Source: Odontesthes bonariensis
Taxonomy: Eukaryota > Chordata > Actinopteri > Atheriniformes > Atherinopsidae
DNA length: 64,000 bases
Reading direction: 5' to 3'
Assembly (NCBI RefSeq): GCF_027942865.1
Contig: NC_134515.1
Span: 29,068,449-29,132,448, forward strand
Numbering within the stretch: the first letter of the stretch is position 1; every line of letters starts with the position of its first letter. Below the pieces are notes generated by a model. It did no database searches. It was not told the DNA's origin and saw only the letters and a program-made list of their open reading frames with translations. Below are positions 11,901-25,267 of this stretch, in pieces. Position numbers and translations under genes: made by a program.

Positions 11901-14900
11901 TTTAAGAGTCTATTCACATCATCACAAGACTGCTGTATGACTGAAAGTAACCTTTCTTTTATGTTGTTTGGTATTTTATTTTATTTTAGAATTTTTTTCC
12001 AATTAATAAATAACTTCTATAAGTTATTTCCTTGTGATTTATTTATTTCATTGTTTTTTTCCGCCACGTGATTTAAAAGATAAATTCCAATAATTTAAAT
12101 AAAGGTTCTTTTTTTTAAGATTTTTTCACAAAATCAGAATGTTTATGTGTTGAATAAAATAGTTCTGTGATGTATATGTGATTTTCTCTTTGGCAAAATA
12201 TCTAATGAACATCTTCCAAAAGTGTTGCTCCAATATTTTTTTGCCAGGGGTTGTGATACCACCACTGGACCCAATGCTTATCTATAGCTAGCCAAAACCT
12301 CTTCATTCCTACTTTAATTCAATGTCTAAATAAGTTCCCAAAACCAAAACTAAATACAGTTGTTTTTTTGTGGGGGCTTTTCTTTCAGCTGCAGTATTTA
12401 TAGGTAAAGTGTGTATTTAGTACAGCAACACAGTGAGCAGGGGTCAGTTCCAAATAAACATCAGAGCCTATCCTGATTGTAATGAAGGAAGATGTCAAAC
12501 AGTGTAACAGTGGTGGGCTCACTGATGCGTTTTTAATAGTCTTTGGACAACAATGGAGCTGTATGTGACAGAGGAATAAATATCTGTGGATAAACATGCC
12601 ATTGTGGTTTTATTCATTGTTAATTTTCTGGATTAAAAGTCAAAAGATTACCAGGGTACACTTTGAGCACTGAGCCTTTTTTTTTATTTGACACGATTAT
12701 CATTTCCTCCCAAAGAAACATTCCTGTAGCAGCTCCGGAACTGTATGGCCAAATGAACAACTTTTTGGCTAAATGCATCAGACACACAAGGGATAATTTC
12801 CAACTTCAATGAGTCAGGTGATCACCTTTCAGAACGAGACTCCAGCAAAAACTGTAAACGGGAGACAAAAAACATCTTTATAAAGATAAGTTAGTGATCC
12901 TGATGCCATTGAATCTGTGCCAAACTATAGCTCTTCTAAATTTAATGCAGCAGAAATGGAACCCAACAACGCTGCGTCCATTTTAGTTCTGTTAGTGTGA
13001 AGAAGTTTAATGGCCGTCTGTGACGCTTTTTGGCCCCTGTGTTTAGTTAGAATTTTCATAGACTACTGAAAGATGTTAAATATTCACCATAAAGACCGTA
13101 TGCCACCTGATTCACAGTAAGGTAACAGATAACTTGTAAGAGACTGAAACTCCCACCTCCACCACTGCTAATGCACACCCCCATCCTCTGAACTCACCAG
13201 CCAGCCTACATGAAAAGGCTGTACTGACGGCTTATATTGATGACATTGTTGGAAGTGGAGAGGTCATGCTCTGTCTTAGAGGAGTAGAGACTAACGTCAA
13301 GATACTTTTCTTATTCTATATTGATGTAAAACTGCTCCATATGATTATGATTACTGGCCCTTAAGTCCCTTATTTATGACATTTCATATATAAGAATATC
13401 TAGCAGAAAATTTAGATGTTGCAAAAATGAAATGTTGCTGTTATTCGTTTTTGTTGGGGGATATACCAAGTTTTGTGGCAGTTTTGTAAATTTGAGATAA
13501 GCTACATGATATATACAGTATAACTTCTCAATGTCCGTACAAGGTTTTGTGCCAGTCCATCAAAAGGAAGTTGAGATCTTTCACATGAAAACGGATACAT
13601 TTGACCACTAGGCAAATAAAAGGTTTGATCTGCTGGTATTGTTTACAGCACAGCATAAATATCTGTACCAAACCTGATGATAGCAGGTTAAAAGCTAAAA
13701 ATCTCAACTGTATCACAATGAGTAGCGACAGGATCTGCCAAGTCAGGGTTCATCCTCTGAGGATCGTGAATGTCTTTACGCAATTCTAGGCTAATCTACT
13801 GAAAGACCGTTGACTGAATAGCAAAACATGCATGTGGCAGAGTAGATCTAATCAGCCTTCCTCTCTGCGGCTCAGACAGAGCTGCTGTTTTCACAGACCT
13901 CTGAAGCACAGCAACGTGGACTCAGCGGGTGGCAAAACCAACATGCTTTCGCCTCATCAGGACAAATAGTTCTACATGGTTCGGAGCGTTCCACGGCTCT
14001 CTGAGAGAAGAGAGCAGGTCTTTAAAAAAAAAGAAGCCATTTCATGTCTTTGATGCTTCGTCAACATGCCTATGCACAATTATACATTTACACAGATCTG
14101 TGTACTGCTTAGAGCTCATGCTGGTCCCCAGCATGTCCTAATAAATTCCTGGCAAGAGTTTGTGATAAATGTAATGAACCATACAGCAGCAATGATAACC
14201 TGCTTAATTTGCTTAGCTATACTTAAGAGGATGTGTACAACTTAATAATGTTATTGAAAGACCAGTGGGTATCATAAACAAATCCTGCTTATAACTTTCA
14301 ATACTCATAAAATGTCTGATTAATTTAGATGAAGCCAAACCTCTTAAGATTGTATCTATGCAAACTTAAATATTCACGCAGCCTCTTGCCCTGCAGAGCC
14401 CTGTGTTTGGTGCTTGCCCTTTGAAGGACCTCGGTGCTCTTTCAGCTGGCAGTTTGAGTGTCTGATGTGTGACTGTTGATGCAGCTGAGGCATACTGAAG
14501 TGGCTGAATTTGCTGCCAGCTTGAGTCTACTGATGTGGCTTGGAAGGCCTAAATCATCCATTTGCCACCACTTTGTTTTTCTGAACTCAGGGCAAAGAGC
14601 AAATAAATCCTTGTCATTCCAGGATCATCTGTTCATTGTTTATTTACTCACACTTAACTTTCTCCTGCTGTCTGAGCTGTGATCCTTGCAACGAGCCAGA
14701 AGCAGCTTTCAAAACGGGGATATAACAGTGGGGTTCTGTGCTCTAACTAGATAGGCCCCTTTGTTTTGTTGCAGGCTAATACTAGTTAGAGATACAGAAT
14801 GGATGTTTGTCCCTGAGGGGACTATTTGGATAAGAGCACTTCTTACATTTTTGGTTTACCAGCCAAGAAAAACAGATCTCAGCGGGTGGCAGAACCATAA

Positions 14901-15640
14901 ACATGTCAGACGAAGACAAGATATGACTGTATGAATGTAAAATGAATGAAAAGCAAACTTTAGTCCCAAAATGCCTTTAAAAGACTTTAAACATCCAAAA
15001 GTATGGCCATGAAGTTATTCATTAAAGCTCGGCCCAGATATTTTCATTACATGTATTAAACAGAGTTCCCTGCAACATGCAGATGGTTTGGACTGTTCAC
15101 TTTTATTCAGCTTTATACCTCTACTTAAAAACATTTAAATCACAAATATCATTATGTAAGCTCATGTTGTTTTTCTTTTTACACCTTTTCTTTTATTAGT
15201 AGTTGTCTTATTGTTTTTACAAGCCAAAGTCATGATTGGTTTATTAAAGAAATACACTTTTAAAGACTAAATTTCATATTTATTCAATCAGACCCACATT
15301 GATCATCATTGGTTCCATTTTTTTTACATGAATAATAAAGTACTTATTATACAATACAGCCACTGCTTGTGATTCTTTCTAAACTTTATAAGCCGGCTTT
15401 ACCAAGCGCAACTTAGAACCTATTGATTTAACTTCTAATTCAGCTAATTAAAGTTGCTGTTGATGGTAGTTACATTAAATAAATCCAGTGCCAGTGTTTC
15501 TTTCTGTGTTGATCTTGCGATCAGTTGGTCTTCGAACTGTAAAAGCCACAACTTCTGTGGTTTCTGAATTCTGTGTGCAGTTTATGGAGTCTTTTGACTT
15601 TAGAAGCTACTGTAAGTTTGTGCGGGCAGCTCCTCCCATC
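11901..15640. other. Intergenic upstream of tcf15
   Basis: AT-rich sequence without a recognised gene or bounded repeat. Because it is the upstream flank of a developmental transcription factor gene it could hold enhancers, but this cannot be judged from one species. Confidence 0.5.
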
Positions 15641-15644
15641 CAGC

Positions 15645-15651
15645 TATAAGA
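15645..15651 (+). promoter_or_regulatory. TATA box of tcf15
   Basis: TATAAGA preceded by a GC-rich stretch (GGGCAGCTCCTCCCATC), about 210 bp before the tcf15 start codon. Transcription would be expected about 25-30 bp downstream, giving a 5' UTR near 185 nt. Confidence 0.55.
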
Positions 15652-15858
15652 GGCCAGCTGACCTTGTAGTCTGTGTCCATCCTGAACTAGGCCAACACAA
15701 GCTGACTTATGAAAAGTCGGACAGCTTTATTACAAACGTCCTTTCCCGCAGGTGGTAATACATCGCAGGCTTTGTGCCACATGGAGATGTAGGAACAGTC
15801 ACCGGGTTTTGTTTTTGGACTAACTGTGCAGCAGATTGGGAGCTGGTAACTTTTAATC

Positions 15859-16757
15859 ATGACTTTTGCCATGCTGCGGCCTGTGGCGACGCACTTACTC
15901 TATTCGGACTTCGCTGTGAACTCAGAGGACGACGAGAACCGCAGCGAGAGCGACGGCAGCTCGGAGCAAAGCTACTGCGGCTCAAGCGAAAAACGGCGGC
16001 GGATTTCGCGCAAGCTGGAGGGAGAGACCGCTGTGGTGATGAAGCAGAGGAGCGCAGCCAACGCCAGGGAGAGAGGCAGGACCCAGAGCGTCAACACCGC
16101 ATTCACAGCTCTACGGACTCTCATACCCACGGAGCCGGTGGACAGAAAGCTGTCCAAGATTGAGACTCTTCGACTGGCATCCAGCTACATTTCCCATCTG
16201 GCCAACGTGCTTCTTATAGGGGACGGCTGCGCTGATGGACAGCCGTGCCTCGGCGCGGTCCACGCGCAAGGAGAGAGCGGGGGGAAGCAGCCTCGGACCA
16301 TCTGCACCTTCTGTCTGAGCAACCAGAGAAAAGGGGTAAATGTTATTTTGTATCTCGGTCAAAAATAATTGAGATACAACGACAGGAAAAGACGCAGAAA
16401 CCTAAATTGTTGGTCTTGACAGTGTGTTTTAAGAGGTTTGTGCCCGAGGCAGCATCTGTTTTTGCTTAAAATCACTGCAATGATGTTCTTATTGATCTAT
16501 TAATCATTTAATCTTTGAGTGTGTGGGTTCAAAACACTTTTACGCACCACACATGCTCGTCGCTTGCTTTAAATTCCTCAAACAGATGGCTGTGTTTTAC
16601 TGACCACTTTCACATGGTGTGACAGACAACACCCCCCCAAATGGTTAAGCTGTAAAAAAGTATTGCTGTGTAGTAACTACATTATTTCCCCAGAGGAGAA
16701 TTTTCAGTGGAATCTGGTGCAGATAAATTAAACATTTTTTCTTGAATCCTCAAATGA

Positions 16758-16789
<32 letters not shown>

Positions 16790-16865
16790 CTTGTCTTTTC
16801 AGATTAAGGATGGAAAAGACTGTTTGAAAGTGCGAGGGCTGGGTCCGCTGCGAATGAGGCGCTGA
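15859..16865 (+). CDS. tcf15: Transcription factor 15 (paraxis), bHLH
   Basis: Exon 1 is 15859-16335 (159 codons, GGTAAAT donor context) and exon 2 is 16803-16865 (20 codons and TGA), joined in phase 0 to 179 residues. The protein opens MTFAMLRPV and has an acidic [11 protein letters not shown] block. The bHLH domain at about residues 65-118 reads [16 protein letters not shown], then [20 protein letters not shown]. The tail has [14 protein letters not shown] and, from exon 2, [15 protein letters not shown]. Those N- and C-terminal blocks match paraxis rather than scleraxis. Paraxis is a nuclear class A-dependent bHLH factor for somite epithelialisation and paraxial mesoderm. The basic region has Gly at residue 73 where I recall Asp in mammals (ARERDRT). 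Confidence 0.93.
16761..16789 (+). repeat. 29-bp poly-T at tcf15 3' splice site
   Basis: An uninterrupted run of 29 T, followed by CTTGTCTTTTCAG and exon 2 of tcf15. It forms an extreme polypyrimidine tract ending about 13 nt before the acceptor AG. Confidence 0.85.
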
Positions 16866-17113
16866 CTGAAGACCAGTAGATGATTAGCAACCTGAAAATC
16901 CTCAAAGACTTTCTCAGGGAAGAGTCGAAGCTGGTCTTTACAGAGCGCGCACTCATGTACTTGTACACATGCTGGATCAAATGATGCAACCACAGAAGAG
17001 ACTATTTATACTTGACTGAGAAATTTAAGCATAAGACTTTAAAAGATGCAGTGCATTTGTTTGAAACTTGGGAGTTTAAAAAAAAAAAATCCTTTTATCT
17101 GGCAGAAGTTTTA

Positions 17114-17119
17114 AATAAA
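17114..17119 (+). terminator. Polyadenylation signal for tcf15
   Basis: AATAAA about 250 bp after the tcf15 stop codon, in a T-rich context suited to 3' end formation. Confidence 0.55.
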
Positions 17120-20100
17120 ATCTATTTTATCAAAATGAGAGCCAGCATCTTATTCCCAGTTTTTATCCACTGATAAGAAGAGACACACTTCTGCCACAAA
17201 AGAAATGAGTTTTCAATATTAGGTGGGATTTTTGAAAAATGGTGTTAGTAATAAATATTAAGCAAGCCATTGCATTTGGAAACAAAATAACCACTTTGTT
17301 TAACCATATTATTATCACAATGCCCAGTGAAAATCCTGTTTGAAGCTACATTTACAAATATAGATAATAAATCACCATTTTGGTGGTATTAAATGTACTT
17401 TGCATCACTCTTACACATACACAAACACGCGCGCACACATTTCCAATATTTCCATCACTGTTGCCAAAATGTTGTTTGGAAAGCATGCGGAGCTACAGCA
17501 AAAGGTTCAGAGTTTCTGGTGTCACTGTCTGCTGTTTTTTTTTTTGTTTTTTTTACTTTCCCAAATCCTCAGCATTGCTGTTTTTTGAAGTCTGTTTTCG
17601 ATTAGTCACGGCAAATAGTAGCCCACACTCTGTTCTGAGCCCCAACACAGCTGTTGGTGTGTCAGAGGAATAAATCACTGCTGTGGGCCCAGTGGACAGG
17701 GAGAGATGGGGTGAGAGGCCAGAGGTCAGAGTAGAGCACTGAAGTGAAGTGAAATGTAATGATGGCGAATGATGCAAACATAAACTTGTCTTTTTATCTT
17801 TTCTTGTTAATCGTTTCATTCAAATGTCAGCAGTAGCTGAAGACTCAGTCTGATTTTGAGACTTGGTTTCTTCATTTTCTCATTCAGTTTTGATGTTTTC
17901 TTGTAAACTTATACACAGACAACTTTCACTTAAAAATGCCAAAAAACGGCCCAGCCTCTTACTTTCTTCTCCAGTCTTCAAAACCCAATCTAGTGAGCGC
18001 TCTGTCAGGCAGGTTGCAGCTCAGAAACACAGACAGCTGAGCCAGAGTTCCTGTCTGGCATCGCTTTGAGTAAGACTGCAAACGTAGTCCTCATAATGAC
18101 AGAAGAAGGCTCCCCGGTGACACAGGAGTCTGTATGGAAAGATAATTTTAAGGCAGTTAAAGGGGCATGCTGGGGGTCTAAGCTTCCCTCAGCCTCCCTC
18201 CCCCACCTGCCTTGTCAGGATAAGTCGAATTTGTCCTCCAAGTTTCGGGACCAGGGCCTCCTCAAATGGCTCCCCGAGGCTCCCACCGGCAGGAAGATGT
18301 CACGTAGGCAGAGGAAGGGAAAATAACGCGCAGCCGACCTCTCTGAGGAACTCTCTGTGCGGTGGGCTTTGGGTCATCGCCAGTCTTGACATCATCCGGC
18401 ACTGGGACACAGATGTACAGCTCTCTCGTGATATTTTTCAGAGCAAGCGAACCGAACGGTGAGTCTTGAACAAATTTGGAGTCATATTTAAATGTATATA
18501 TATTTTTTTTTTTACAAAGATGACAGGTAAGAAATTGATGGCAAAGACTATCAGAGGAGATGGGTTTAAGGAAAGACAGCGGATGTGATCATTGCGGATC
18601 TGTTTAACATGTCTGTCAGGCGAGGGTCCAGGGGATCCATCTGGGGACCACTGCAAAGGTTTACCTTCTCACTTTGGTGAGTTTTTCCTTTTCCTCTAAT
18701 GCTCTTCTCTCTTAATCCCAACAGAGAATTTTTTGCAGGAAGCGATGAAATGAAGCTCAACCACAGTTTACATCCTACTTCTGCCAAAAGTGTGACATGA
18801 AATGAAAAATAACCTGAATAGTTAGAGTTTTTCTTTGTTGTTGTCAGATAGAAACGTAGAAGCAACACATCTTCTTAATTACCTTTCTCTTCTCTTCTGT
18901 AATGTAAATTATTTTAAGAATGCAGCTGAAAAACTGCCTTTGTACTATAAGCAACTTGCAGTGATAAAAAATGAAAAAAATCCCTTTTTTCCCCTTTCAC
19001 AAGTTTAAATTTTGACCTATTTAAATGGTTTATTGAAAAAATAAATTCACATTATTCAAGTTGAAGCAAATAGAGCTTGAGTACACAGTTAAAATATATC
19101 TTTTATCAGTTATTATATTTAATTGCAACTCATTGTTTTGCCAACATCAATTGAAAATAGTACAAATATGAAACATCACACCTTGAAACTGAGACATTTT
19201 AGATGTAAGCAGCAGACCACCAGAAGCAGGACAGGGGCATGTTTACTCTGTTGCATCTGCTGTTCTTTCAGCGATACTGTTAAGTGTTTGGAAGCTGAGC
19301 AGAACACTTACTGTAGTTTTGAAAGTGAAATGTTTTTACATTTTTGTGGGTTGTAGGACTTTTAGCTGCTCAGTGGTTTATGATCCCCAATGCTGTATTA
19401 TTGCATAATGCTCGAAATGTTGTCCGTGGTTGACAAGTCTGGACGTAGGGCAGGATAAGAACTTGAACTCCTTAACTGCAAAGTCATGTTGTAATTACAT
19501 GCAGACAGGGACTTGCTGTAGTCTAGCTTAAGTAAGTAAGGCAGCAAGTAGTGAGATATGTTACCACCCAGACAACATCCCTATAAAAGAGAAAGACTGT
19601 GGTTGACAACATGTCTTTCCCATGCAAGTGCACCTGGATTCCATCACAGGTGCTGGTTTTTGAGCTGTGCTCTAATGACAGCTTGGGGGCTGCAGCATCC
19701 ATAAATTCTGAGTTTACATTTTTTTTATTCTTTATGCATTAGATCAGCTCTCCGTGTTTGTGCTTACATATTTTTTTTCCTTGAATAGGTTACTAACATA
19801 ACCATCTATAACCATTTGTGGATGCAGCTGTGCTCACTGACAGTGTTGTTCAAAAGTGTTTCACAGCCCATGCAGTGATTTCCATGACAGAATAACGCGT
19901 GCTTTTGTTGAAAAAAAAAACTGACTCCTTCAGGGATGTTTTGTACTATGTTTTGGTGATGACATTTCTCTTTTTTTTGCAATTTTACAACAAGAAATAT
20001 TATTGTTAAATTGTGAAATCTCTTCCCATCATTCTGTCATTATTTGTAAAGCGACTCAGCATCATCTCATGGATGGACTCTACACCCAATCATGTTATTC

Positions 20101-22018
20101 TAATTGATTATACATTCTTCTTTCTAAGTTTTACACAAATTTTACACAACTTTTCCATTCCTTGTTGCCCCTGTCCTAACTTTCTTTTAGGAAAGGTTGC
20201 TGGCACCAATGTCAAAAATAGTTTGTTTGAGTCGTCATGTCGTCAAGAGATTTTGAAGCCATTAATTTTTTTCACATTTTATGTAGCACCCCAATGTCTT
20301 TGGACATGCGGTTGGGAAACTCTGATTTACAGCACATTACAGATTGCATCTTTTGGGAGTTTTTCATGTAAAAGAGCAGAAAAAACATTATGTGAATATG
20401 GTGAAGGACAATGTGATCTGATACATAGAGGGGGAGAGAAGTCATATTTAATTGAAGAGGCACAATTTAATAAATCCTGGAGCGTTGACAACTAGGGGAC
20501 ACCTTTACTGATGAAACCCAAATCAGTTCTCAGACAGCTGAATGTGTTCCCGTTCTTGTTTCACCAACAGTAAAGGAGGGGAAAAAGTTAAACTAGATGA
20601 ACCAGAAACAGGAAGGATGTAAAGCGTTTTTTTAGCATCATCTGGGAACGGAATCCTGATTCCCAGATGGGTGCTTATCTTCAGCATTTTGTAGTTTTGT
20701 CAGAAAACTCTTGTTAGACAAACCTGCACATGGTAATATTTTAATAGCTTCTGCTCCCAGAGTCAGTATGTTTCAAACGCCCATTGGCCAGGGAGATGGC
20801 CCCTCGCTCCACCTGCATGTCAAAGATATTAATGGTTCTGTGTCACTCTGTGGCTCAGACGCCTCCCTTCCTATTTTACTGGACATGGCCACTTTTCCAC
20901 ATGAAGGAGAAGGAAGTCTGTCTGCCTAACCGTCAGCTGAGCTTCTGTGGGGGAGAAAAGCTGTCCGAGGAGCCGGTTGTGTCTCCTCAGACTTGCAAGA
21001 ACCATTGTTTTCATGTGCCAGAGAGTTTGGCAGGCCCTTCAGACAGAGGGAGGATGATTGAGGGCCACAGAGTGAATAGAATGGATGGGTGGGGGAAGCT
21101 GGTTAGAGGAAATCCCAAAGAAGAAATTAAGGGAACAATACAGATCCTCGTAACACTGCTGTGTTCTGTTGCAGAATCAGCCAATCAACCCCCAGCAGTC
21201 AGCAGCATGCCAAAGCCCAGAGGCAGAGGTGAGAATCCAGCAATACACACTGATCATAAAGCTTTTTTTTTTGCTTCCTTAAATAAACAGTTTGAATAGG
21301 CACTGTGCTGCAGCTCTGAAGCCTCAGTTTACTCATAAAGACGAGAATCATTTCAACCAGTTACAGCTGTATTCAGCATTTACAAAACAAAGACTACCCA
21401 CTTCAAATGGGAGGGGAAGAAACACATTCTGAGTGGTGACAGAAGTACTCATTTCCCCCAGTGTGTGTAAATGTTTATAGTTATGAGTGTTTGAAATGTG
21501 TGTGAAACAAAAATAAAAGGCTATGAATCATGTTTTGCCCACACTGGAGCAACAGAAACAGGCAATAAACACAAGACTGACAAATTATTGCTCCATAACG
21601 CTCATATGACAAACTTGTTAGTGTTCTATTTTGACTTAGCATAACTTTCATTTTGATTTGATCAGTGCAGTGGTAGATAGAATGAGCACAGCTTGCTTGT
21701 CATTGCAGCTGCACCATGGCTCTAATACTGGCAGAATCCTACTGCTCGTAACTTTGGTTCAGAGCAAAGTATCCTTGAAACAATTGCTGAAACAGTTTGT
21801 TCAAACATTCACGATGCTCTGAGGATGGAGGAGGTTGCTTTCTGTCATTTCCTTTGGCTCCACAATGTGATTTGTCTGCGACAAACTTGCATGGCAACCG
21901 AGCCAAGAGGACTGGCTTAAAAACTACTAAACATTCGTGTAACATCCTGACTTTTCATTTAACACTAACAACAGGCCAAAGTATCCAGTGAAAACCACCA
22001 TCATCAGCTTTGGTATGA
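17120..22018. other. Intergenic, no gene recognised
   Basis: Several open frames of 100-170 codons occur here (for example 20013-20495 and 20784-21299, + strand), but none has a recognisable domain, conserved motif or supporting splice structure. I treat the region as intergenic. A CA-rich patch lies near 17410-17440. Confidence 0.45.
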
Positions 22019-22405
22019 TGTCATGGTTTGTGTTTTTTTTTTTATGTTTTTGGTTCTGTTTATGAGTCACTTTGTTGTTCTGATTTTTCACGTTTTCTGT
22101 AGTAGGCTGCGTGAAGTTCATGTTGGGTGTTCTGTTTCATTGTATGACACAAATACTTGTCATTTCCTCAGTTTTCTCGGTTAGTCTTGCTTTTTTGCTT
22201 ACCACATACCCGTCCTCAATAATTACCACGCCTGAATTCAGTGAGTCATTTGCTTCCTCAACATAAATACTCCTTTGTTCAGTGCCAAATCCTTGTTTTT
22301 GTTGTTTCTTGTGCTTGTTTATGTCAAGTCAAACTGAGCTCAACAGTTTTAAGACTTTGGTCTTCCTGTCCTTTGTAGCTTCAGTTTGTTGAATAAATTG
22401 TGACA
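22019..22405 (+). repeat. Probable solo LTR
   Basis: Starts TGTCATGG and ends TTGTGACA, with CATAAATAC as a TATA-like element near 22263 and AATAAA about 12 bp before the end. The layout matches the solo LTRs at 3927 and 57907 in the window. The 5-bp flanks (tatga, ttata) are not a clean duplication, so the call rests on the ends and internal signals. Confidence 0.55.
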
Positions 22406-24979
22406 TTATAGTTAACTGGCAAATAAATAAAAAAAACGAACTTGTCAAACTAATATTCTAAGATTTGACCTGTCATCAACCATTACTCCTTATCATCCTT
22501 AACCCATAGACTCTATTTGAAAATGGACATATCCTTAGATAGAAAAAATGAAGACTGTGCCTAAGTGCTCTAAACTGGCATTCTGTCTGATTCATGTTAT
22601 TGCAAAATGAAAAGCATTTGTATAGAGAATGTACAGGTAAGTCCCACCTGGTTGCATGTTGGAAAAGGAGGACCAACTTATGTGGAACACAGTCGTGTTA
22701 TCGGCTTCAGTCACCGTCTGTTGTTTCCTGGTGTAGTTTGGCTAAAAAGGTGTTAAATATGGTCAAATTTAGTGGAGAAGGATGGAGATGGAGACAGGAA
22801 AAGAGAAAGAAACTCGATCTCACTGAGAAAAATTGAATTGGGCTGCCAAGGAAAATATGACATAGATCCTAATGCTGGACCGGATTACTGACCCAGATGC
22901 ACTACCTCTGCTTACTGGACTTTGAGTGAAAGTAGCAAATCTAAGGAAGTTCCAAAGTAGTCTTGTTGTTTCTCTATGTACCATCTTCTAATTAACAAGC
23001 TGGTGTTGTTGTGAAACATTATACCCTGCTTAATCTGACCCTTTTTTTTTTGGCCCATTTGATAACGTAAACCAATCACAACCCCTGCAAATACATTCAG
23101 CTGTCTGTTCTTTTTATAGAGTGGAAGTTAGTGGGTGTTTTAGTTCACAATATTGTTCATTAAGATTTGCTATAACCTTGGACGTTGTTAAATATTGGTT
23201 TGTTACATCATGTAAAAATTAACTGAGTCAAGACTGTGGAATCTGCAATAGCCCTATTGTATCCTTATTATGTGGTGCTCAAACAAACCAAAATTCACAT
23301 TATCACATCAACTTCACCTTCTGTATAGAAGAGTATGGAAGATTCATGGATTCTTAACTAATTTGTGGCCTCAATGAATATTTTCCTGATGCATTTATAG
23401 TCTCATCTGGTAGTTTGACAATGTATTTAATAAGACATGATGTTCATTCCTAAGTTACTGTCCGACTTAGGGTGAAACAAATGATAAAGCATTGCATTTT
23501 TTCAGGTGGTGCCATACTATGACTGAAAGCTGCTTCAGACCTGAAAATGAGACATACATGAATCAATGGGGCAGTTTCCTTTAAGTGGTGAATAAAGTAT
23601 AGGTAGCAGCTCTCTTTCTTGGAGATTTCAAGCAAACAAAGGTTACTTTAATTTTTCAAAATAACAAGATAACAATAAAACCATTTATGTGCGCTTATTC
23701 TTGCAGCTTTTCTTTTCTTCCATATCTGTTCTTTTATCATATTCTTTTATCTTTCATATTGTAATCATAATCTTTAGAAACTTTTAAACAAAAAACTAAA
23801 TCGCTATCAACTATTTGCAGCATTAAAATTCAAGAGTAAGTGATAAACAAGCTAATTTAATCTCTAAATATCATGTAAATCCCTCTTTGGCACAGAAATA
23901 CTGGCGCTGTTCGTGTCCATCAAAGAGCTGTATATCTGTCAGACCCTTGTAAACATGTATAGTTTTCATGGGAAAGTCTGTGCATACAGGACCTGTGGGA
24001 GAGATGGCGGAACCATTGGGATGTTTCATTTCAGCAAACAGAGCAAACAGTCAGAGGATTTCCTCAATCAGAGGCGACAGAGTGTGCAGTGAACAACCTC
24101 ACTGACAGAAACATGGAGGCCTGCACTCGCAGCTGGGTGTGCTAACAACCTCTGGGATTTAGTGTGGCGTGCAACACCCTTTAACTACAGCACTGAGAGG
24201 CAAAATCAAACACATACATGCACACATCACACGTGCCCTCTGTCACATTCACACCAACAATTAAACCTTCAGAGAATCACAACTTTGATAAGTCTTACAC
24301 GCCTGCACAGTTTTTGCCACTGACCTCTGTGGCCCCTTATTGCATGAACTTAAAAACTCCCTTGTGTTTGATTATGGTGTTTTCCCTAATGCAGCACTGA
24401 AATATCAGCACATCTGCAACTGAGAGACATTTGAGGAATGTGAAGTATCATGCCTCAACATTCGATATTTATGTCTCACTCTGCTGTAATGCTGAGATTA
24501 CTCCCGGTCAAAGATCTAAAACTGCTCACAGCTGCAGTTGCTGGCATCCAGTGGGAAAAGTCCAAAAAGAAAAACAAAATCCTCATTTCCACTCATGTTG
24601 CGTTGTCAAATCAGTACATTTCTGTGCCTCCTCTCCTGTAGTGCCAGCTGCTGCTGAATGAGGTATTGTTTAATGCAAGATGGGGGAATCCAGAGACCTC
24701 ACTCTTCCCTTTTCCATAAAGTCACTCTGCTATTATTAACCATATATCGACCTCTTTTGTCAACAAGAGCGACACATACAAATAATATGCTTGAGGGGAG
24801 ACAATGGTTAGTTCCCTGCCATAAAAACAACAGGATGAGCCAGACTCATAAGAGCATGTGTGTGTATGTGTGTAAGATTGATGTGAGTCCTCTGCATGCA
24901 AGACGGTCTCTGGAAGGAACATGTCACTCACTGACAAAACACTTCACATACTTCTCTGGGTAGAGATTAAAGACCTAGA
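22406..24979. other. Intergenic, no gene recognised
   Basis: No domain-bearing frame or bounded repeat was recognised here. Confidence 0.45.
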
Positions 24980-25054
24980 CTACTACTACTACTAATAATA
25001 ATAATAATAATAATGATATATTATTATTATTATTGGTAGTAGTAGTAGTAGTAG
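24980..25054. repeat. Inverted compound trinucleotide repeat
   Basis: (CTA)n is followed by (ATA)n, a short TGATAT centre, then (TTA)n and (GTA)n. The second half is close to the reverse complement of the first, so the 75-bp tract can fold into a near-perfect hairpin. Confidence 0.9.
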
Positions 25055-25267
25055 AGTCCTATGGATTTGTGGTTAAAGATCTTTATAGTTTGGGTATTTG
25101 ACAACTTGACTGGGGATAAAGAGAGCAGCCCAGAAAAATAGATTATTTCATTTGTAAAGATTTATTTCCCTATGTGAAAGAAACTGTGGACAAATATAAC
25201 CCTAAATCCAAAGAAACTGGGTAAATGTGTTTTGTTAAAACATAATGGAATGATTTGATAATCTCAT

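Noticed and set aside
15774-16163. 129-codon frame overlapping tcf15 exon 1
   Set aside because: It is a frame-shifted shadow of the GC-rich tcf15 coding exon.
20784-21299. 171-codon open frame, with a splice-like GTTGCAG...ATGCCAAAGCCCAGA...GTGAGA exon candidate near its end
   Set aside because: No domain or homologous protein was recognised; the possible MPKPRGRG exon has no partner exons that I can identify.
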